Source: Saccharothrix sp. S26 (GTDB lineage Bacteria; Actinomycetota; Actinomycetes; Mycobacteriales; Pseudonocardiaceae). From it: a DNA stretch of 64,000 bases. The stretch spans positions 1 through 64,000 of the forward strand of contig NZ_JAJUWT010000036.1 in NCBI RefSeq assembly GCF_021390395.1. Reading direction: 5' to 3'. Shown here piece after piece: positions 43,630 through 54,148 of the stretch (position 1 is its first letter; each line of letters starts with the position of its first letter). Both the position numbers and the translations under genes were made by a program. The notes below the pieces were generated by a model. It saw only the letters and a program-made list of their open reading frames with translations, was not told where the DNA came from and did no database searches.

Positions 43630-45342
43630 TTGTCGCAACCGCAAGTCGCCACGACCCGCCCCCTCCGCGCCTGGCAGCGCCGCGCGCTGACGAAGTACCT
43701 GGCCGCCAAGCCCAAGGACTTCCTGGCCGTCGCCACGCCCGGCGCAGGCAAGACGACGTTCGGCCTGCGCGTGGCGGCCGAGCTGCTGGCCGATCGCACG
43801 ATCGAGGCCGTCACGATCGTCACGCCCACCGAGCACCTCAAGCACCAGTGGGCGAAGGCGGCGGCCGAGGCGGGCATCGCGATCGACTCGAACTTCCGCA
43901 ACACCAACGCCATGACCTCCCGCGACTACCACGGCGTGGCGCTCACGTACGCCCAGGTCGCCGCCCACCCGATGCTGCACCGGGTGCGCACGGAGAACCG
44001 CAAGACGCTCGTGCTGCTCGACGAGATCCACCACGGCGGCGACGCCAAGTCGTGGGGTGACGCGATCCGGGAGGCGTTCACGCCCGCCGTGCGCCGGCTG
44101 TGCCTGACCGGCACGCCGTTCCGCTCGGACGACTCGCCGATCCCGTTCGTCAGCTACGAGCCGGGCCCGGACGGCGTGCAGCGCAGCCGCGCGGACCACT
44201 CCTACGGCTACTCCGACGCGTTGCGCGACGGCGTCGTCCGCCCGGTGATCTTCCTGGCCTACTCGGGCGAGGCGCAGTGGCGCACGAGCGCGGGGGAGGA
44301 GTTCTCCGCCCGGCTCGGCGAGCCGCTGACCCAGGAGCAGACCGCGCGGGCGTGGCGGGTGGCGCTGGACCCGACCGGCGAGTGGATGCCGTCGGTGCTC
44401 AAGGCCGCCGACATGCGCCTGACCCAGCTGCGCGAGGGCGGGATGCCGGACGCGGGCGGCCTGGTGATCGCCACCGACCAGACCGTGGCCAGGGCCTACG
44501 CCGAGATCCTCAAGCGCACCACGGGCCACGACGCGACCCTGGTGCTCTCCGACGACCCGAAGGCTTCCGGCCGGATCGCCGAGTTCTCCGCCTCGACCGA
44601 CCGCTGGCTGATCGCGGTGCGGATGGTGTCCGAGGGCGTCGACGTGCCGCGGCTGGCCGTCGGCGTGTACGCGACCAGCGCCTCGACGCCGCTGTTCTTC
44701 GCCCAGGCCGTGGGCCGGTTCGTGCGCGCCCGCGCCAAGGGCGAGACGGCCAGCGTGTTCCTGCCCAGCGTGCCCGTGCTGCTGGGGCTGGCCAGCGAGC
44801 TGGAGCAGCAGCGCGACCACGTGCTGGGCAAGCCGCACCGGGAGAAGGACGGCTGGGACGACGAGCTGCTGTCGCAGGCCAACCAGGTCAAGGACGAGCC
44901 GGGCGAGGAGGAGAAGGCGTTCACCGCGCTGGGCGCCTCCGCCGAGCTGGACCAGGTGATCTACGACGGTTCCTCGTTCGGCACGGCCGCGTTCGCGGGC
45001 AGCGACGAGGAGCAGGAGTACCTGGGCCTGCCCGGCCTGCTGGAGCCCGACCAGGTGCGCGCGCTGCTGCGGCAGCGGCAGGAGAAGCAGCTGGTCGAGG
45101 CCAGCAAGCGCCAGGTCGCCGCGCCGCCGCCGCCCGCGCCGGTGCGCACGGCGAGCGTGCAGGAGCGGCTGGCCCAGCTGCGCAAGGAGCTCAACACCCT
45201 GGTGGCCATGCACCACCACCGCACGAAGAAGCCGCACGGCAAGATCCACAACCAGCTGCGTGAGTACTGCGGGGGCCCGCCGACCGCGATGGCCAGCATC
45301 GAACAGCTCGAGGAGCGGATCGCCACGCTGCGCTCGTGGTGA
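43630..45342 (+). CDS. Superfamily 2 DEAD/DEAH-type helicase
   Basis: 570 residues. Motif I TPGAGKTTF, motif II LLDEIHH (DEIH variant), motif III CLTGTPFRS, and C-terminal motifs VSEGVDVPRLAVGVYA and QAVGRFVRA. The C terminus (about 430-570) has a helical, charged extension (QERLAQLRKELNTLVAMHHH) that may bind nucleic acid or a partner. TTG start at 43630. Conserved in actinobacteria next to DUF3039; probably acts in DNA repair or RNA handling, target unknown. Confidence 0.85.
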   Translation: MSQPQVATTRPLRAWQRRALTKYLAAKPKDFLAVATPGAGKTTFGLRVAAELLADRTIEAVTIVTPTEHLKHQWAKAAAEAGIAIDSNFRNTNAMTSRDYHGVALTYAQVAAHPMLHRVRTENRKTLVLLDEIHHGGDAKSWGDAIREAFTPAVRRLCLTGTPFRSDDSPIPFVSYEPGPDGVQRSRADHSYGYSDALRDGVVRPVIFLAYSGEAQWRTSAGEEFSARLGEPLTQEQTARAWRVALDPTGEWMPSVLKAADMRLTQLREGGMPDAGGLVIATDQTVARAYAEILKRTTGHDATLVLSDDPKASGRIAEFSASTDRWLIAVRMVSEGVDVPRLAVGVYATSASTPLFFAQAVGRFVRARAKGETASVFLPSVPVLLGLASELEQQRDHVLGKPHREKDGWDDELLSQANQVKDEPGEEEKAFTALGASAELDQVIYDGSSFGTAAFAGSDEEQEYLGLPGLLEPDQVRALLRQRQEKQLVEASKRQVAAPPPPAPVRTASVQERLAQLRKELNTLVAMHHHRTKKPHGKIHNQLREYCGGPPTAMASIEQLEERIATLRSW

Positions 45343-45488
45343 CCCCGGCGAAACCGTTTGTTGTGACCTGAGGTGACCGGCTACTGCATTGGGAGTAGTC
45401 AGATGTCCGTTCGGTTACCTGCCCGTTAGCGCATCGTGCCTACTTTACCGGTCAAGTGTGCTTCCGGTCACCGCCTGTCCCGGCATAC

Positions 45489-45503
45489 GTTGTGCGCCAC
45501 AAC
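45489..45503. promoter_or_regulatory. Palindrome upstream of the sugar ABC operon
   Basis: GTTGTG (45489-45494), CGC, CACAAC (45498-45503), overlapping a TACGTT -10-like hexamer (45487-45492) about 30 bp before the ATG. A suitable operator for the ROK repressor encoded at the end of the operon. Confidence 0.5.
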
Positions 45504-45533
45504 ATTTACGCTCCTGCGTGAAAGGGATGGCGG

Positions 45534-46670
45534 ATGCGCAGCAAGAGCCTCGCTCTCATCGCCCTTGGCACCGGCCTCGCCGTGGCCATGACGGCATGTG
45601 GCGCCAACACGTCCACGGGTGGCAGCACCACCTCGGACACCAACACGAACAGCGGCTCGGGCGGCGCGAAGGTCGGCGTCATCCTCCCCGAGACCGCCAG
45701 CTCCGCGCGCTGGGAGGGCTTCGACAAGCCCCTGCTGAAGAAGGCGCTGGAAGCCGAGGGCCTCCAGGCCGACATCCAGAACGCCCAGGGTGACGTGCAG
45801 AAGTTCTCCACGCTCGCCGACGGCATGATCAACGCCGGCGTCAAGGTGCTGATCATCGCCACGCCCAACAGCGAGATCGGCGCCACGGTCGCGAAGAAGG
45901 CCGAGGCGCAGGGCATCCCGGTCATCGACTACGACCGGCTCAACCTGGGCGGCAGCTCGAAGTACTACGTCTCGTTCGACAACGTGAAGGTCGGCGAGCT
46001 CCAGGGCCAGGGCCTGGTCCAGGGCCTGGAGGCGCTCGCGCCCGGCAAGAAGCCCGCCGAGATCATCGAGATCGAGGGCGCGCCGACGGACAACAACGCC
46101 ACCCTGTTCTACAACGGCCAGCAGAACGTGCTGAAGCCCAAGTACGACTCGGGTGACCTGAAGCTGGTGCGCTCGCAGCCCATCGACAACTGGGACAACC
46201 AGAAGGGCGGCACCACCTTCGAGCAGATCCTCACCGGCAACGGCCAGAAGGTCGACGGCGTCGTCGCCGCGAACGACGGCCTCGCGGGTGCGGTCATCAC
46301 GGTGCTGAAGAAGTACGGCCTCAACGGCAAGGTGCCCGTCACCGGCCAGGACGCCACCCCGGAGGGCCTGCAGGCCATCCTGCGCGGCGACCAGTTCATG
46401 ACCGTGTTCAAGCCGATCAACGAGCAGGCCGAGGCCACCGCCAAGCTGGCCGCCGCGCTGGCGAAGAACGACACCGCCGCCGCCGACAAGCTGGCCACCG
46501 GCGTCACCAAGGACACCACGGGCAACCGCGACGTCAAGTCGGTCCTGCTGCCCGCGCAGCTGATCACCAAGGACAAGGTCAAGACCGTGGTCGACGCGGG
46601 CTTCGTCAAGGCGACGGAGATCTGCGGCGGCGACCTCGCCACCGTCTGCACCGAGCTCGGCATCAAGTAA
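45534..46670 (+). CDS. Xylose-type sugar-binding lipoprotein (ABC transporter, CUT2)
   Basis: 378 residues, periplasmic-binding-protein I fold. Signal peptide with lipobox MTAC (Cys about 22), Gly/Ser/Thr-rich linker, then KVGVILPETASSARWE and the sugar-contact motifs DYDRLNLGG, NDGLAGAVI and GQDATPEGLQ, close to XylF. ATG at 45534 with AAAGGGATGG. First gene of a four-gene operon (binding protein, ATPase, permease, ROK regulator). A hairpin follows it, which likely keeps its expression above the downstream genes. Xylose is the probable substrate. Confidence 0.87.
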   Translation: MRSKSLALIALGTGLAVAMTACGANTSTGGSTTSDTNTNSGSGGAKVGVILPETASSARWEGFDKPLLKKALEAEGLQADIQNAQGDVQKFSTLADGMINAGVKVLIIATPNSEIGATVAKKAEAQGIPVIDYDRLNLGGSSKYYVSFDNVKVGELQGQGLVQGLEALAPGKKPAEIIEIEGAPTDNNATLFYNGQQNVLKPKYDSGDLKLVRSQPIDNWDNQKGGTTFEQILTGNGQKVDGVVAANDGLAGAVITVLKKYGLNGKVPVTGQDATPEGLQAILRGDQFMTVFKPINEQAEATAKLAAALAKNDTAAADKLATGVTKDTTGNRDVKSVLLPAQLITKDKVKTVVDAGFVKATEICGGDLATVCTELGIK

Positions 46671-46679
46671 GTCAAGGCT

Positions 46680-46721
46680 CGCGCCGGGGCGGGGTGTGGG
46701 AGACGCACCCCGTTCCGGCGC
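46680..46721 (+). terminator. Intercistronic hairpin after the binding-protein gene
   Basis: Imperfect 16-bp arms (46680-46695 and 46706-46721, CGCGCCGG/CCGGCGC ends) with a 10-nt loop, between the binding-protein and ATPase genes. Probably attenuates transcription or stabilises the upstream mRNA. A direct repeat ACGGGTTAGAC at 46751 and 46769 follows. Confidence 0.55.
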
Positions 46722-46791
46722 GCCCACCGCTGTGTGGGCCGACCACCCGAACGGGTTAGACCCTCAAGACGGGTTAGACGGAGGAAATCCA

Positions 46792-47565
46792 GTGAGCGAG
46801 CCGATCCTCGAGCTGCGCGGCATCAACAAGAGTTTCGGTCCGGTGCACGTCCTGCACGACATCGACTTCGAGGTGCACCCCGGCCAGGTCACCGCCCTCG
46901 TCGGCGACAACGGCGCGGGCAAGTCGACGTTGGTCAAGTGCATCGCGGGCATCCACCCCACCGACTCCGGCCAGGTCCTGTTCGACGGGCAGGAGGTGCA
47001 CATCCACGGGCCGCGCGACGCCGCGCACCTGGGCATCGAGGTCGTGTACCAGGATCTGGCGCTGTGCGACAACCTCGACATCGTGCAGAACATGTTCCTG
47101 GGCCGGGAACGCGGGAAGTTCGGCATGCTCGACGAGGCGGACATGGAGCAGGCCGCCCGCAAGACGCTGACCTCGCTGTCGGTGCGCACGGTCAAGTCGG
47201 TGCGCACGCAGGTCGCGTCGCTGTCCGGCGGCCAGCGGCAGACCGTGGCGATCGCCAAGGCAGTGCTGTGGAACAGCAAGGTCGTGTTGCTGGACGAGCC
47301 GACCGCGGCGCTGGGCGTCGCGCAGACCCGCCAGGTGCTCGACCTCGTGCGCCGGCTCGCCGAGCAGGGCCTGGGCGTCGTGCTGATCAGCCACAACATG
47401 AACGACGTGTTCGAGGTCGCGGACCGCATCGCCTGCCTGTACCTGGGCCGGATGGCGGCCGAGGTCAACACCAAGGACGTCACCCACGGCCAGGTGGTCG
47501 AGCTGATCACCGCGGGCCGGTCCGGTGACCTGGGCATCGCCCGTCCCGAGACCGCCACCATCTGA
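46792..47565 (+). CDS. Sugar ABC transporter ATP-binding protein (single-domain)
   Basis: 257 residues with one nucleotide-binding domain: Walker A GDNGAGKST (about 41-49), signature LSGGQRQ, Walker B VVLLDEPTAALG and H-loop ISHNMND. E. coli XylG and most CUT2 ATPases have two such domains in about 500 residues; this one has one and so must dimerise, as in FrcA-type proteins. GTG at 46792 with GAGGAA upstream. Partner of the permease that follows. Confidence 0.88.
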   Translation: MSEPILELRGINKSFGPVHVLHDIDFEVHPGQVTALVGDNGAGKSTLVKCIAGIHPTDSGQVLFDGQEVHIHGPRDAAHLGIEVVYQDLALCDNLDIVQNMFLGRERGKFGMLDEADMEQAARKTLTSLSVRTVKSVRTQVASLSGGQRQTVAIAKAVLWNSKVVLLDEPTAALGVAQTRQVLDLVRRLAEQGLGVVLISHNMNDVFEVADRIACLYLGRMAAEVNTKDVTHGQVVELITAGRSGDLGIARPETATI

Positions 47566-47635
47566 TGCCCGCCCTGGATCGCTGCCTGCCCTTCCGGTAC
47601 CGGCACGGCCAAGCCCCCACGACGAGGAACGCAGC

Positions 47636-49066
47636 ATGACCAACACCACGAGCGAGACGTCGCCCAAGGACTCGCCCCAGGGCGCGATCTCCGACTTCGG
47701 CATCGACACCACCTCCCAGTCGACCGGCGAGGCGGTGCGCGACTACGTGGCCCGACTGCGCGGCGGCGAACTGGGCTCCCTGCCCGCGCTGCTCGGCGTC
47801 GTCGTGCTGCTCATCGTGTTCAGCTCGCTGGCCGACACGTTCCTGACGCTGGGCAACATCGCCAACCTGCTCGCGCAGGGCGCGAGCGTCGTGATCATCG
47901 CGATGGGCCTGGTGTTCGTCCTGCTCCTGGGCGAGATCGACCTGTCGGCGGGCACGGCGTCCGGCGTCACCGCGTCGGTGATGGCGCTGCACCTGATCAA
48001 CGGCGGCAACCTGCTCGGCGGCATGGGCGACACCGTCTTCTACCTCTTCTGCGCCCTGCTGGCGCTGGCCGCCGTGCTGGCCGCGCTCATGCGGATCTGG
48101 GCGGGCACCGCGCTGTCGGCGGTGGCGCTGGTCATCTCCCTGATCGGCGTGCCCGCCAACCCGTGGGTCGAGATGCTGCTGGCCGTCTGCGTCGGCACCG
48201 CGATCGGCTGCATCACCGGCTACCTCGTCGCCCGCGTCGGCATCCCGTCGTTCGTCGTGACCCTGGCCCTGTTCCTGGCCTGGGGCGGCGTCATCCTCCA
48301 GTTCATCGGCGAGGGCGGCACGCTCGGCCTGCGCGACGACGTCATCTTCAACGTGGCCAACGGGAACCTGAACACCGCGGGCTCGTGGGCGCTGTTCGTC
48401 GTCGCCGCCGGCGGCTACGCGGCGGTCGTGCTCGGCCGCCACTTCAGCAGGCTGCGCCGCGGCCTGGTCGCCTCGCCCACCCCGATCGTGCTGGTCAAGG
48501 TCGGCGTGGTGCTGGTGCTCAGCGCGGTGGCCACCTACGCCCTGACCCTCAACCGCTCGAAGAGCGACCTCGTGGTGATCACCGGCGTGCCGTTCGTGGT
48601 GCCGATCGTGCTCGTGCTGCTGGTCATCGGCACGTTCGTGCTCGAACGCACCAGCTACGGCCGGCACGTCTACGCCGTCGGCGGCAACAAGGAAGCCGCC
48701 CGCCGCGCCGGCATCAACGTGGCGCAGATCCGGATGAGCGTGTTCGTGATCGCCTCGTCCCTGGCGGCCGTCGGCGCGATCGTCTACTCGTCGAAGGTCG
48801 GCTCGGTCGACCCGAACGCCGGTGGCGGCAACACGCTGCTGATGGCGGTCGGTGCGGCCGTGATCGGCGGCACCTCGCTGTTCGGCGGCAAGGGCAAGCT
48901 GCGTGACGCCGTGATCGGTGGCGCGGTGCTGGCGATCATCCAAAACGGCATGGGCCTGCTCGACCAGCCCGCCGCCGTCGTGTTCATCGTGACCGGCCTG
49001 GTGCTGCTGCTGGCCGCGAGCGTCGACGCGCTGTCCCGCCGCCGGGCGGCGTCCGCCGCCCGCTGA
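47636..49066 (+). CDS. Sugar ABC transporter permease (XylH-like)
   Basis: 476 residues with about 12-14 transmembrane segments. The CUT2 permease core is visible: GEIDLSAGTASG near 105-116 and NKEAARRAGINV around 350, plus VGAAVIGGTSLFGGKGKLRD. A 45-residue Ser/Thr/Asp N-terminal tail precedes the first membrane segment. ATG at 47636 with GACGAGG. Forms the membrane channel for the binding protein and ATPase upstream; the ROK gene begins 1 bp after its stop. Confidence 0.88.
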   Translation: MTNTTSETSPKDSPQGAISDFGIDTTSQSTGEAVRDYVARLRGGELGSLPALLGVVVLLIVFSSLADTFLTLGNIANLLAQGASVVIIAMGLVFVLLLGEIDLSAGTASGVTASVMALHLINGGNLLGGMGDTVFYLFCALLALAAVLAALMRIWAGTALSAVALVISLIGVPANPWVEMLLAVCVGTAIGCITGYLVARVGIPSFVVTLALFLAWGGVILQFIGEGGTLGLRDDVIFNVANGNLNTAGSWALFVVAAGGYAAVVLGRHFSRLRRGLVASPTPIVLVKVGVVLVLSAVATYALTLNRSKSDLVVITGVPFVVPIVLVLLVIGTFVLERTSYGRHVYAVGGNKEAARRAGINVAQIRMSVFVIASSLAAVGAIVYSSKVGSVDPNAGGGNTLLMAVGAAVIGGTSLFGGKGKLRDAVIGGAVLAIIQNGMGLLDQPAAVVFIVTGLVLLLAASVDALSRRRAASAAR

Positions 49067-49067
49067 C

Positions 49068-50240
49068 GTGAGCACACCTACCGCGGGAGCCCGACCCGAC
49101 GAGGTGCGGAGGCACAACAGAACGGCGCTGCTGCGCCGACTGCACGTGGACGGGCCTTCCACCAGGGCGTCGCTGGCGGCTGAGCTGGGCCTCAACCGCA
49201 GCACGATCAAAGCCCTGGTGGACGGCCTCGCCGAGTCCGGCGTGGTGGCCGAACGGGTGCCGGCGCAGCGCTCCGGCGCCGGCCGCCCGTCCCTGCTGGT
49301 GCTGCCGCAACCGCACGCGGCCGTGGTGATGGCCATCGACATCCGCGTCGAGCAGGTGGCGATGGCCATGGTCGGCCTCGGCGGCGACATCCTCGGCCGG
49401 GACTCGTGGAACCTGCACCACCGGTCCCGCGACCCCGGCGAGGTGATCACGCACATCGCCGACTCGGCCAAGCTGCTGGCCGACGAGCTCGACGTGCAGG
49501 CGGTCGGCGTGGGCGTCTCCGTGCCGGGCGTGGTCCGCCGCGCCGACGGCCTCGTGCACGAGGCGCCGAACCTGCACTGGACCGACGTGGCGCTGGGCGA
49601 ACGGCTGTCGTCGGTGCTCAAGCTCCCCGTCCAGGTCGGCAACGACGCCGAGCTGGGCGCCTTGGCCGAGCACGTGCGCGGCGCGGCCCGCGGTTCGTCG
49701 GACATGGTCTACATCTCCGCCGACGTCGGCATCGGCGGCGGCGTGATCTCCAGCGGCCAACCGCTGCGCGGCACCGGCGGCTACGTCGGCGAGCTGGGGC
49801 ACATGGTGGTGCGGCCCGGCGGCCGCCGCTGCTACTGCGGCTGCCAGGGCTGCTGGGAGACCGAGGTGGGCGAGGCGGCGCTGTGCCGCGCCCTGGCGCT
49901 GCCCGAGGACTCGCCGCGCGGCACGGTGGTGGCCGAGCTGCGGTCGCTGGCCGGGTCGCCGGACAGCGTCGCCCACCGGCTGGGCGAGTTCACCGAGTGG
50001 CTGGCCATGGGCCTGATCACCGTGGTCAACATGCTGGGGCCGGAACTGGTGGTGCTGGGCGACTTGTTCACCGCGCTGCCCGAAACGCTGGTCGACCAAC
50101 TGCGACGCACCGTGCAGCAGCGGTCACTGGTGTCGCGCGCCGTCGGCGGCACCAAGATCGTCTCGTCGCCGCTCGGCCGTGACGCCAAGCTCATCGGCGC
50201 GGCCGAGCTCGCCTTCGAGCCCGTGCTCGGCGAGGTCTGA
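49068..50240 (+). CDS. ROK-family transcriptional regulator (XylR-like)
   Basis: 390 residues. N-terminal winged helix (about 15-75, LAAELGLNRSTIKALVDGL) and sugar-kinase-like ROK domain with GADVGIGGG-type phosphate region, GYVGELGHM and the zinc motif CYCGCQGCWE. The kinase part is probably used to bind the inducer sugar. Last gene of the transporter operon; the palindrome at 45489-45503 is the likely operator, so the operon would be repressed until sugar is present. GTG at 49068. Confidence 0.88.
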   Translation: MSTPTAGARPDEVRRHNRTALLRRLHVDGPSTRASLAAELGLNRSTIKALVDGLAESGVVAERVPAQRSGAGRPSLLVLPQPHAAVVMAIDIRVEQVAMAMVGLGGDILGRDSWNLHHRSRDPGEVITHIADSAKLLADELDVQAVGVGVSVPGVVRRADGLVHEAPNLHWTDVALGERLSSVLKLPVQVGNDAELGALAEHVRGAARGSSDMVYISADVGIGGGVISSGQPLRGTGGYVGELGHMVVRPGGRRCYCGCQGCWETEVGEAALCRALALPEDSPRGTVVAELRSLAGSPDSVAHRLGEFTEWLAMGLITVVNMLGPELVVLGDLFTALPETLVDQLRRTVQQRSLVSRAVGGTKIVSSPLGRDAKLIGAAELAFEPVLGEV

Positions 50241-50310
50241 GGTCCGACACCCGCTCGCGGCGGGGCTCCCGACGTGACCGCACGCCCCGGGCCGCCGGAG
50301 AAAAATGAGG

Positions 50311-50340
50311 GGGGCGGGGATCCTCTCGGATCCCCGCCCC
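50311..50340 (-). terminator. Rho-independent terminator with T-run
   Basis: Perfect 13-bp stem (50311-50323 GGGGCGGGGATCC, 50328-50340) with TCTC loop; on the minus strand it is followed by TTTTT (50301-50305), so it terminates the DUF7455 gene, and the stem may also serve the convergent ROK operon. Confidence 0.85.
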
Positions 50341-50384
50341 GGACGGCTAGGGTGCTACGAGTCCTTTGCCGGGACTCGTGGTGT

Positions 50385-50564
50385 TCAGCCCTGCTGCAAC
50401 TCGGCAGCGAGCTCGCGCAGCTTGGTGCTGTGCTCACGGGCGTGGTGCCCGCAGAACAGCAACTCGCCCCCGGAGGGGAGCACGGCGCGAACCTGGGCAG
50501 CAGCCCCGCAGCGGTCGCAGCGGTCGGCAGCGGTCAACGCGGGGCGGGTGAGCGTCGTAGTCAT
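50385..50564 (-). CDS. DUF7455-type small zinc-binding protein
   Basis: 59 residues. Begins MTTTLTRPALTAADRCDRCG and contains CDRCG and LLFCGHHAREH, a likely Cys2/Cys-His zinc site. Highly conserved small actinobacterial protein of unknown function, often near sigA. ATG at 50564 with the strong ribosome-binding site GGAGGGAG. Has its own terminator with a T-run (50301-50340), suggesting a monocistronic and well-expressed transcript. Confidence 0.85.
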   Translation of the reverse strand: MTTTLTRPALTAADRCDRCGAAAQVRAVLPSGGELLFCGHHAREHSTKLRELAAELQQG

Positions 50565-50979
50565 GGAAATCTCCCTCCGTCCCGGCACCGGGGATCGGTG
50601 CCCTCACACCTAGCTGCGACCACTTCGCATCTGGCGGGTGCGCCGTGTTCGCTGCTTCCACTCTTGCAGACGCGCGGGCGTAAGTCAGTGTTCCCCGGAC
50701 CGTGGCGACCCGCGTCACTCGTCATTTACCCGGCGCGCGGGCGCCCGGAACCTGCCACTTCCACCGGTTCGATCCGCCCGCGCTCACGTTCCGCTGTCGT
50801 GACAAGGCATTTCCGACCTGCGAATACGGCGTTCGACGCACCTCCGATGCTCCAGAAGGTGGGTCTTGGACCGGCGCCGGTGTGACGGGTAACACTTTGG
50901 TCAGCCCAGAGCGAACACGGCCCCTCGTTCCACGATCCGGACATGATCCGTCCGGTTCACGAGCCGTTCGACCGCCCGT
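50565..50979. other. 415-bp region without a recognised gene
   Basis: Between the DUF7455 gene promoter and the 3' end of the haloperoxidase-like gene. Only short frames without domains are seen; the left part must hold the DUF7455 promoter. Confidence 0.5.
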
Positions 50980-52473
50980 TCAGATGGTGATCCGCCGCCC
51001 GTCGAACCGCGTCAGGCCGAACGACGCGGCCTCGTGGTTGACCCGCACGTGGTCGCGCAGCACCCCGATCCCGACCGCCTCGCCCAGGAGCACGGACTCG
51101 GTGAAGTCCGACCGCCAGTGCACGCCCGCCATGTTCCGACCGGTCGCCACGTTCGCCGCCACCTTGTCCAGCTCGCCGCCCACGGTCAGCGCGTCACCGC
51201 CGGTGTAGGGCACCAGGGCCGTGCCGGTGGCGTCCGGCGCGACCGGGGAGGGCAGCACCCACGACTCGTCGAACCACGCCTTCAGCACCGTGACGCAGGC
51301 CCCGGCGACGGTGGCGTGACCCGAGCCGTACGACGGGTGCGCCGGCGAGCCCTCCGGGAACGCCTGCGGCAGCAGGTACGAGCCGTGCTTGTCGTGGCTG
51401 AGCTTGACCGCCTCGGAGTCCAGCACCTCGCGGTCGATCATGGCGTAGTCCCGCAGCCCGGACAGGTGCGCGTGGACCCGGCCGCCGAACGCCTCCGGCC
51501 GCATCCGCCGGTGCACGAACCACTTCTGGAACCACATCGCCTTCAGCGCCCGCGTCGCCACCTCGGTCACCAGCGACAGCAGGTGCGGCGCGCCGTAGGT
51601 GCCGAAACCCACCTGGTTGGCCGAGTGCCGGTACGGGTTGCCCGGGTCGACCGGCGCCCCCAGGTCCAGCAGGATCAGCGCCGCGTTGAGGTACGCCTCG
51701 TACAACGCGTCGAAGTGCACGTAGTTGGTCAGGGCCCGCGCGTTGTGCAGGTACCGGCGCACCACGTGGTCCCGCTCGATCGGCGGGGTGCTCGCGCCCT
51801 CCTGCACCGCCCGCCACGCGTCGAAGCGGGTCAGGTAGTCGCGGTTGGGCCGCACGCGGTCGTGCAGCTGCGGGATGCGCAGCGTGCCGTACTGGATGTC
51901 GCGCAGCAGGAACTGCGACAGGAACGGCCCCCTCAGGTCACCCCGCGTGCCACCGCGGAAGATCGTGGCCGGCGTGACGCGGCCGTCGACTTTCGGCGCG
52001 CGGTAGTCGCTCAGCCGCGACAGCTCGGCCGCGGCCTGCGCGATCAACGGGTGCCCGTCGTACTCGGCGAACGGGACGTCCCTGGTCAGGGCCATCCAGT
52101 ACAGCTCGACGGCCTCGGCGGAGTGCCGCGCGCTGTCGATCCGCGGCACCGGCGGCACCGCCAGCGCCTGCGGGTCCGGGCCCTCCAGGTCGAACGCGAG
52201 GCCGGCCTGCGGGTTGGTCAGCTTCACGCCCGGTCCGACCGGGATGCGCTCGAAGTCCTCGGGCCGGCCGGTGGCCAGCGCCCGCAGCAGCGTGTTGTAC
52301 GCCTCCGGGCGCACCTCGCCGACCTCGTCGTGGGGCAGACCCTTGCTGAAGTTGGCGACGTACGGGTAGTCGCCCTCCTCGCCGTTGTTGACGTGCTCCG
52401 GCCACGGCAGCCGGTCCAACGCGTCGGCCGAGGCCAGGCGCGAAAGGCGTGCTTCAGTGCGACGTTCGGTCAT
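50980..52473 (-). CDS. Vanadium-dependent haloperoxidase-like / PAP2-fold enzyme
   Basis: 497 residues, helical vanadate/phosphate-binding fold. The active-site residues are spread as in bromoperoxidases: Lys and Arg in KWFVHRRMRPE (about 312-322), SGH in HPSYGSGHATVAGA (about 388-401), and Arg plus the vanadium-ligand His in RNMAGVHWRSDF (about 458-469). No signal peptide. It could oxidise halides with peroxide or act as a phosphatase; length and residue pattern favour the haloperoxidase group. Single gene, no halogenated-metabolite cluster alongside. Confidence 0.82.
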   Translation of the reverse strand: MTERRTEARLSRLASADALDRLPWPEHVNNGEEGDYPYVANFSKGLPHDEVGEVRPEAYNTLLRALATGRPEDFERIPVGPGVKLTNPQAGLAFDLEGPDPQALAVPPVPRIDSARHSAEAVELYWMALTRDVPFAEYDGHPLIAQAAAELSRLSDYRAPKVDGRVTPATIFRGGTRGDLRGPFLSQFLLRDIQYGTLRIPQLHDRVRPNRDYLTRFDAWRAVQEGASTPPIERDHVVRRYLHNARALTNYVHFDALYEAYLNAALILLDLGAPVDPGNPYRHSANQVGFGTYGAPHLLSLVTEVATRALKAMWFQKWFVHRRMRPEAFGGRVHAHLSGLRDYAMIDREVLDSEAVKLSHDKHGSYLLPQAFPEGSPAHPSYGSGHATVAGACVTVLKAWFDESWVLPSPVAPDATGTALVPYTGGDALTVGGELDKVAANVATGRNMAGVHWRSDFTESVLLGEAVGIGVLRDHVRVNHEAASFGLTRFDGRRITI

Positions 52474-52591
52474 CGGACTTCCCCCTGTGACGGCGCGCCC
52501 CTCGCCGCCCCCCCGGCGGCCGCGCCACTACCAGGACACCACGCAGCGTGACCGACGGCAGCGTCCGTTCGAGTGAATGGTCCGGGTAAAG

Positions 52592-52629
52592 CCCAGGGCC
52601 CCTCGACCGTGCGGTCGAGGGGCCCTGGG
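52592..52629. terminator. Terminator of sigA
   Basis: Perfect 17-bp inverted repeat (52592-52608 and 52613-52629, CCCAGGGCCCCTCGACC and its complement) with a 4-nt loop, 20 bp after the sigA stop. Strongest hairpin in the window; no U-run. Confidence 0.85.
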
Positions 52630-52649
52630 TGAACCTGCCGGTCCTGGCG

Positions 52650-53951
<1,302 letters not shown>

Positions 53952-54148
53952 GTACGCCCTTTCGCGACTGTCGATCAAGGTCGACCGAAGGGCGCGAACC
54001 TCGGTCGCCTGAGTACGGGGGATCCCCCGCCGGATCGTTCGTCAGCGGGGCACCGTTCCATTGTAACGACGAGAATCGCGTGCCGTTGCGCCCCGGCGTC
54101 ATCCGAGGTGGTCCGGCACGCGTTCTCGCAGGTGGAACGCGGCGGAAA

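Noticed and set aside
47507..49705. 732-codon open frame antisense to the sugar permease and ROK regulator
   Set aside because: His/Asp/Gln-rich antisense shadow without motifs; the plus-strand genes are unambiguous.
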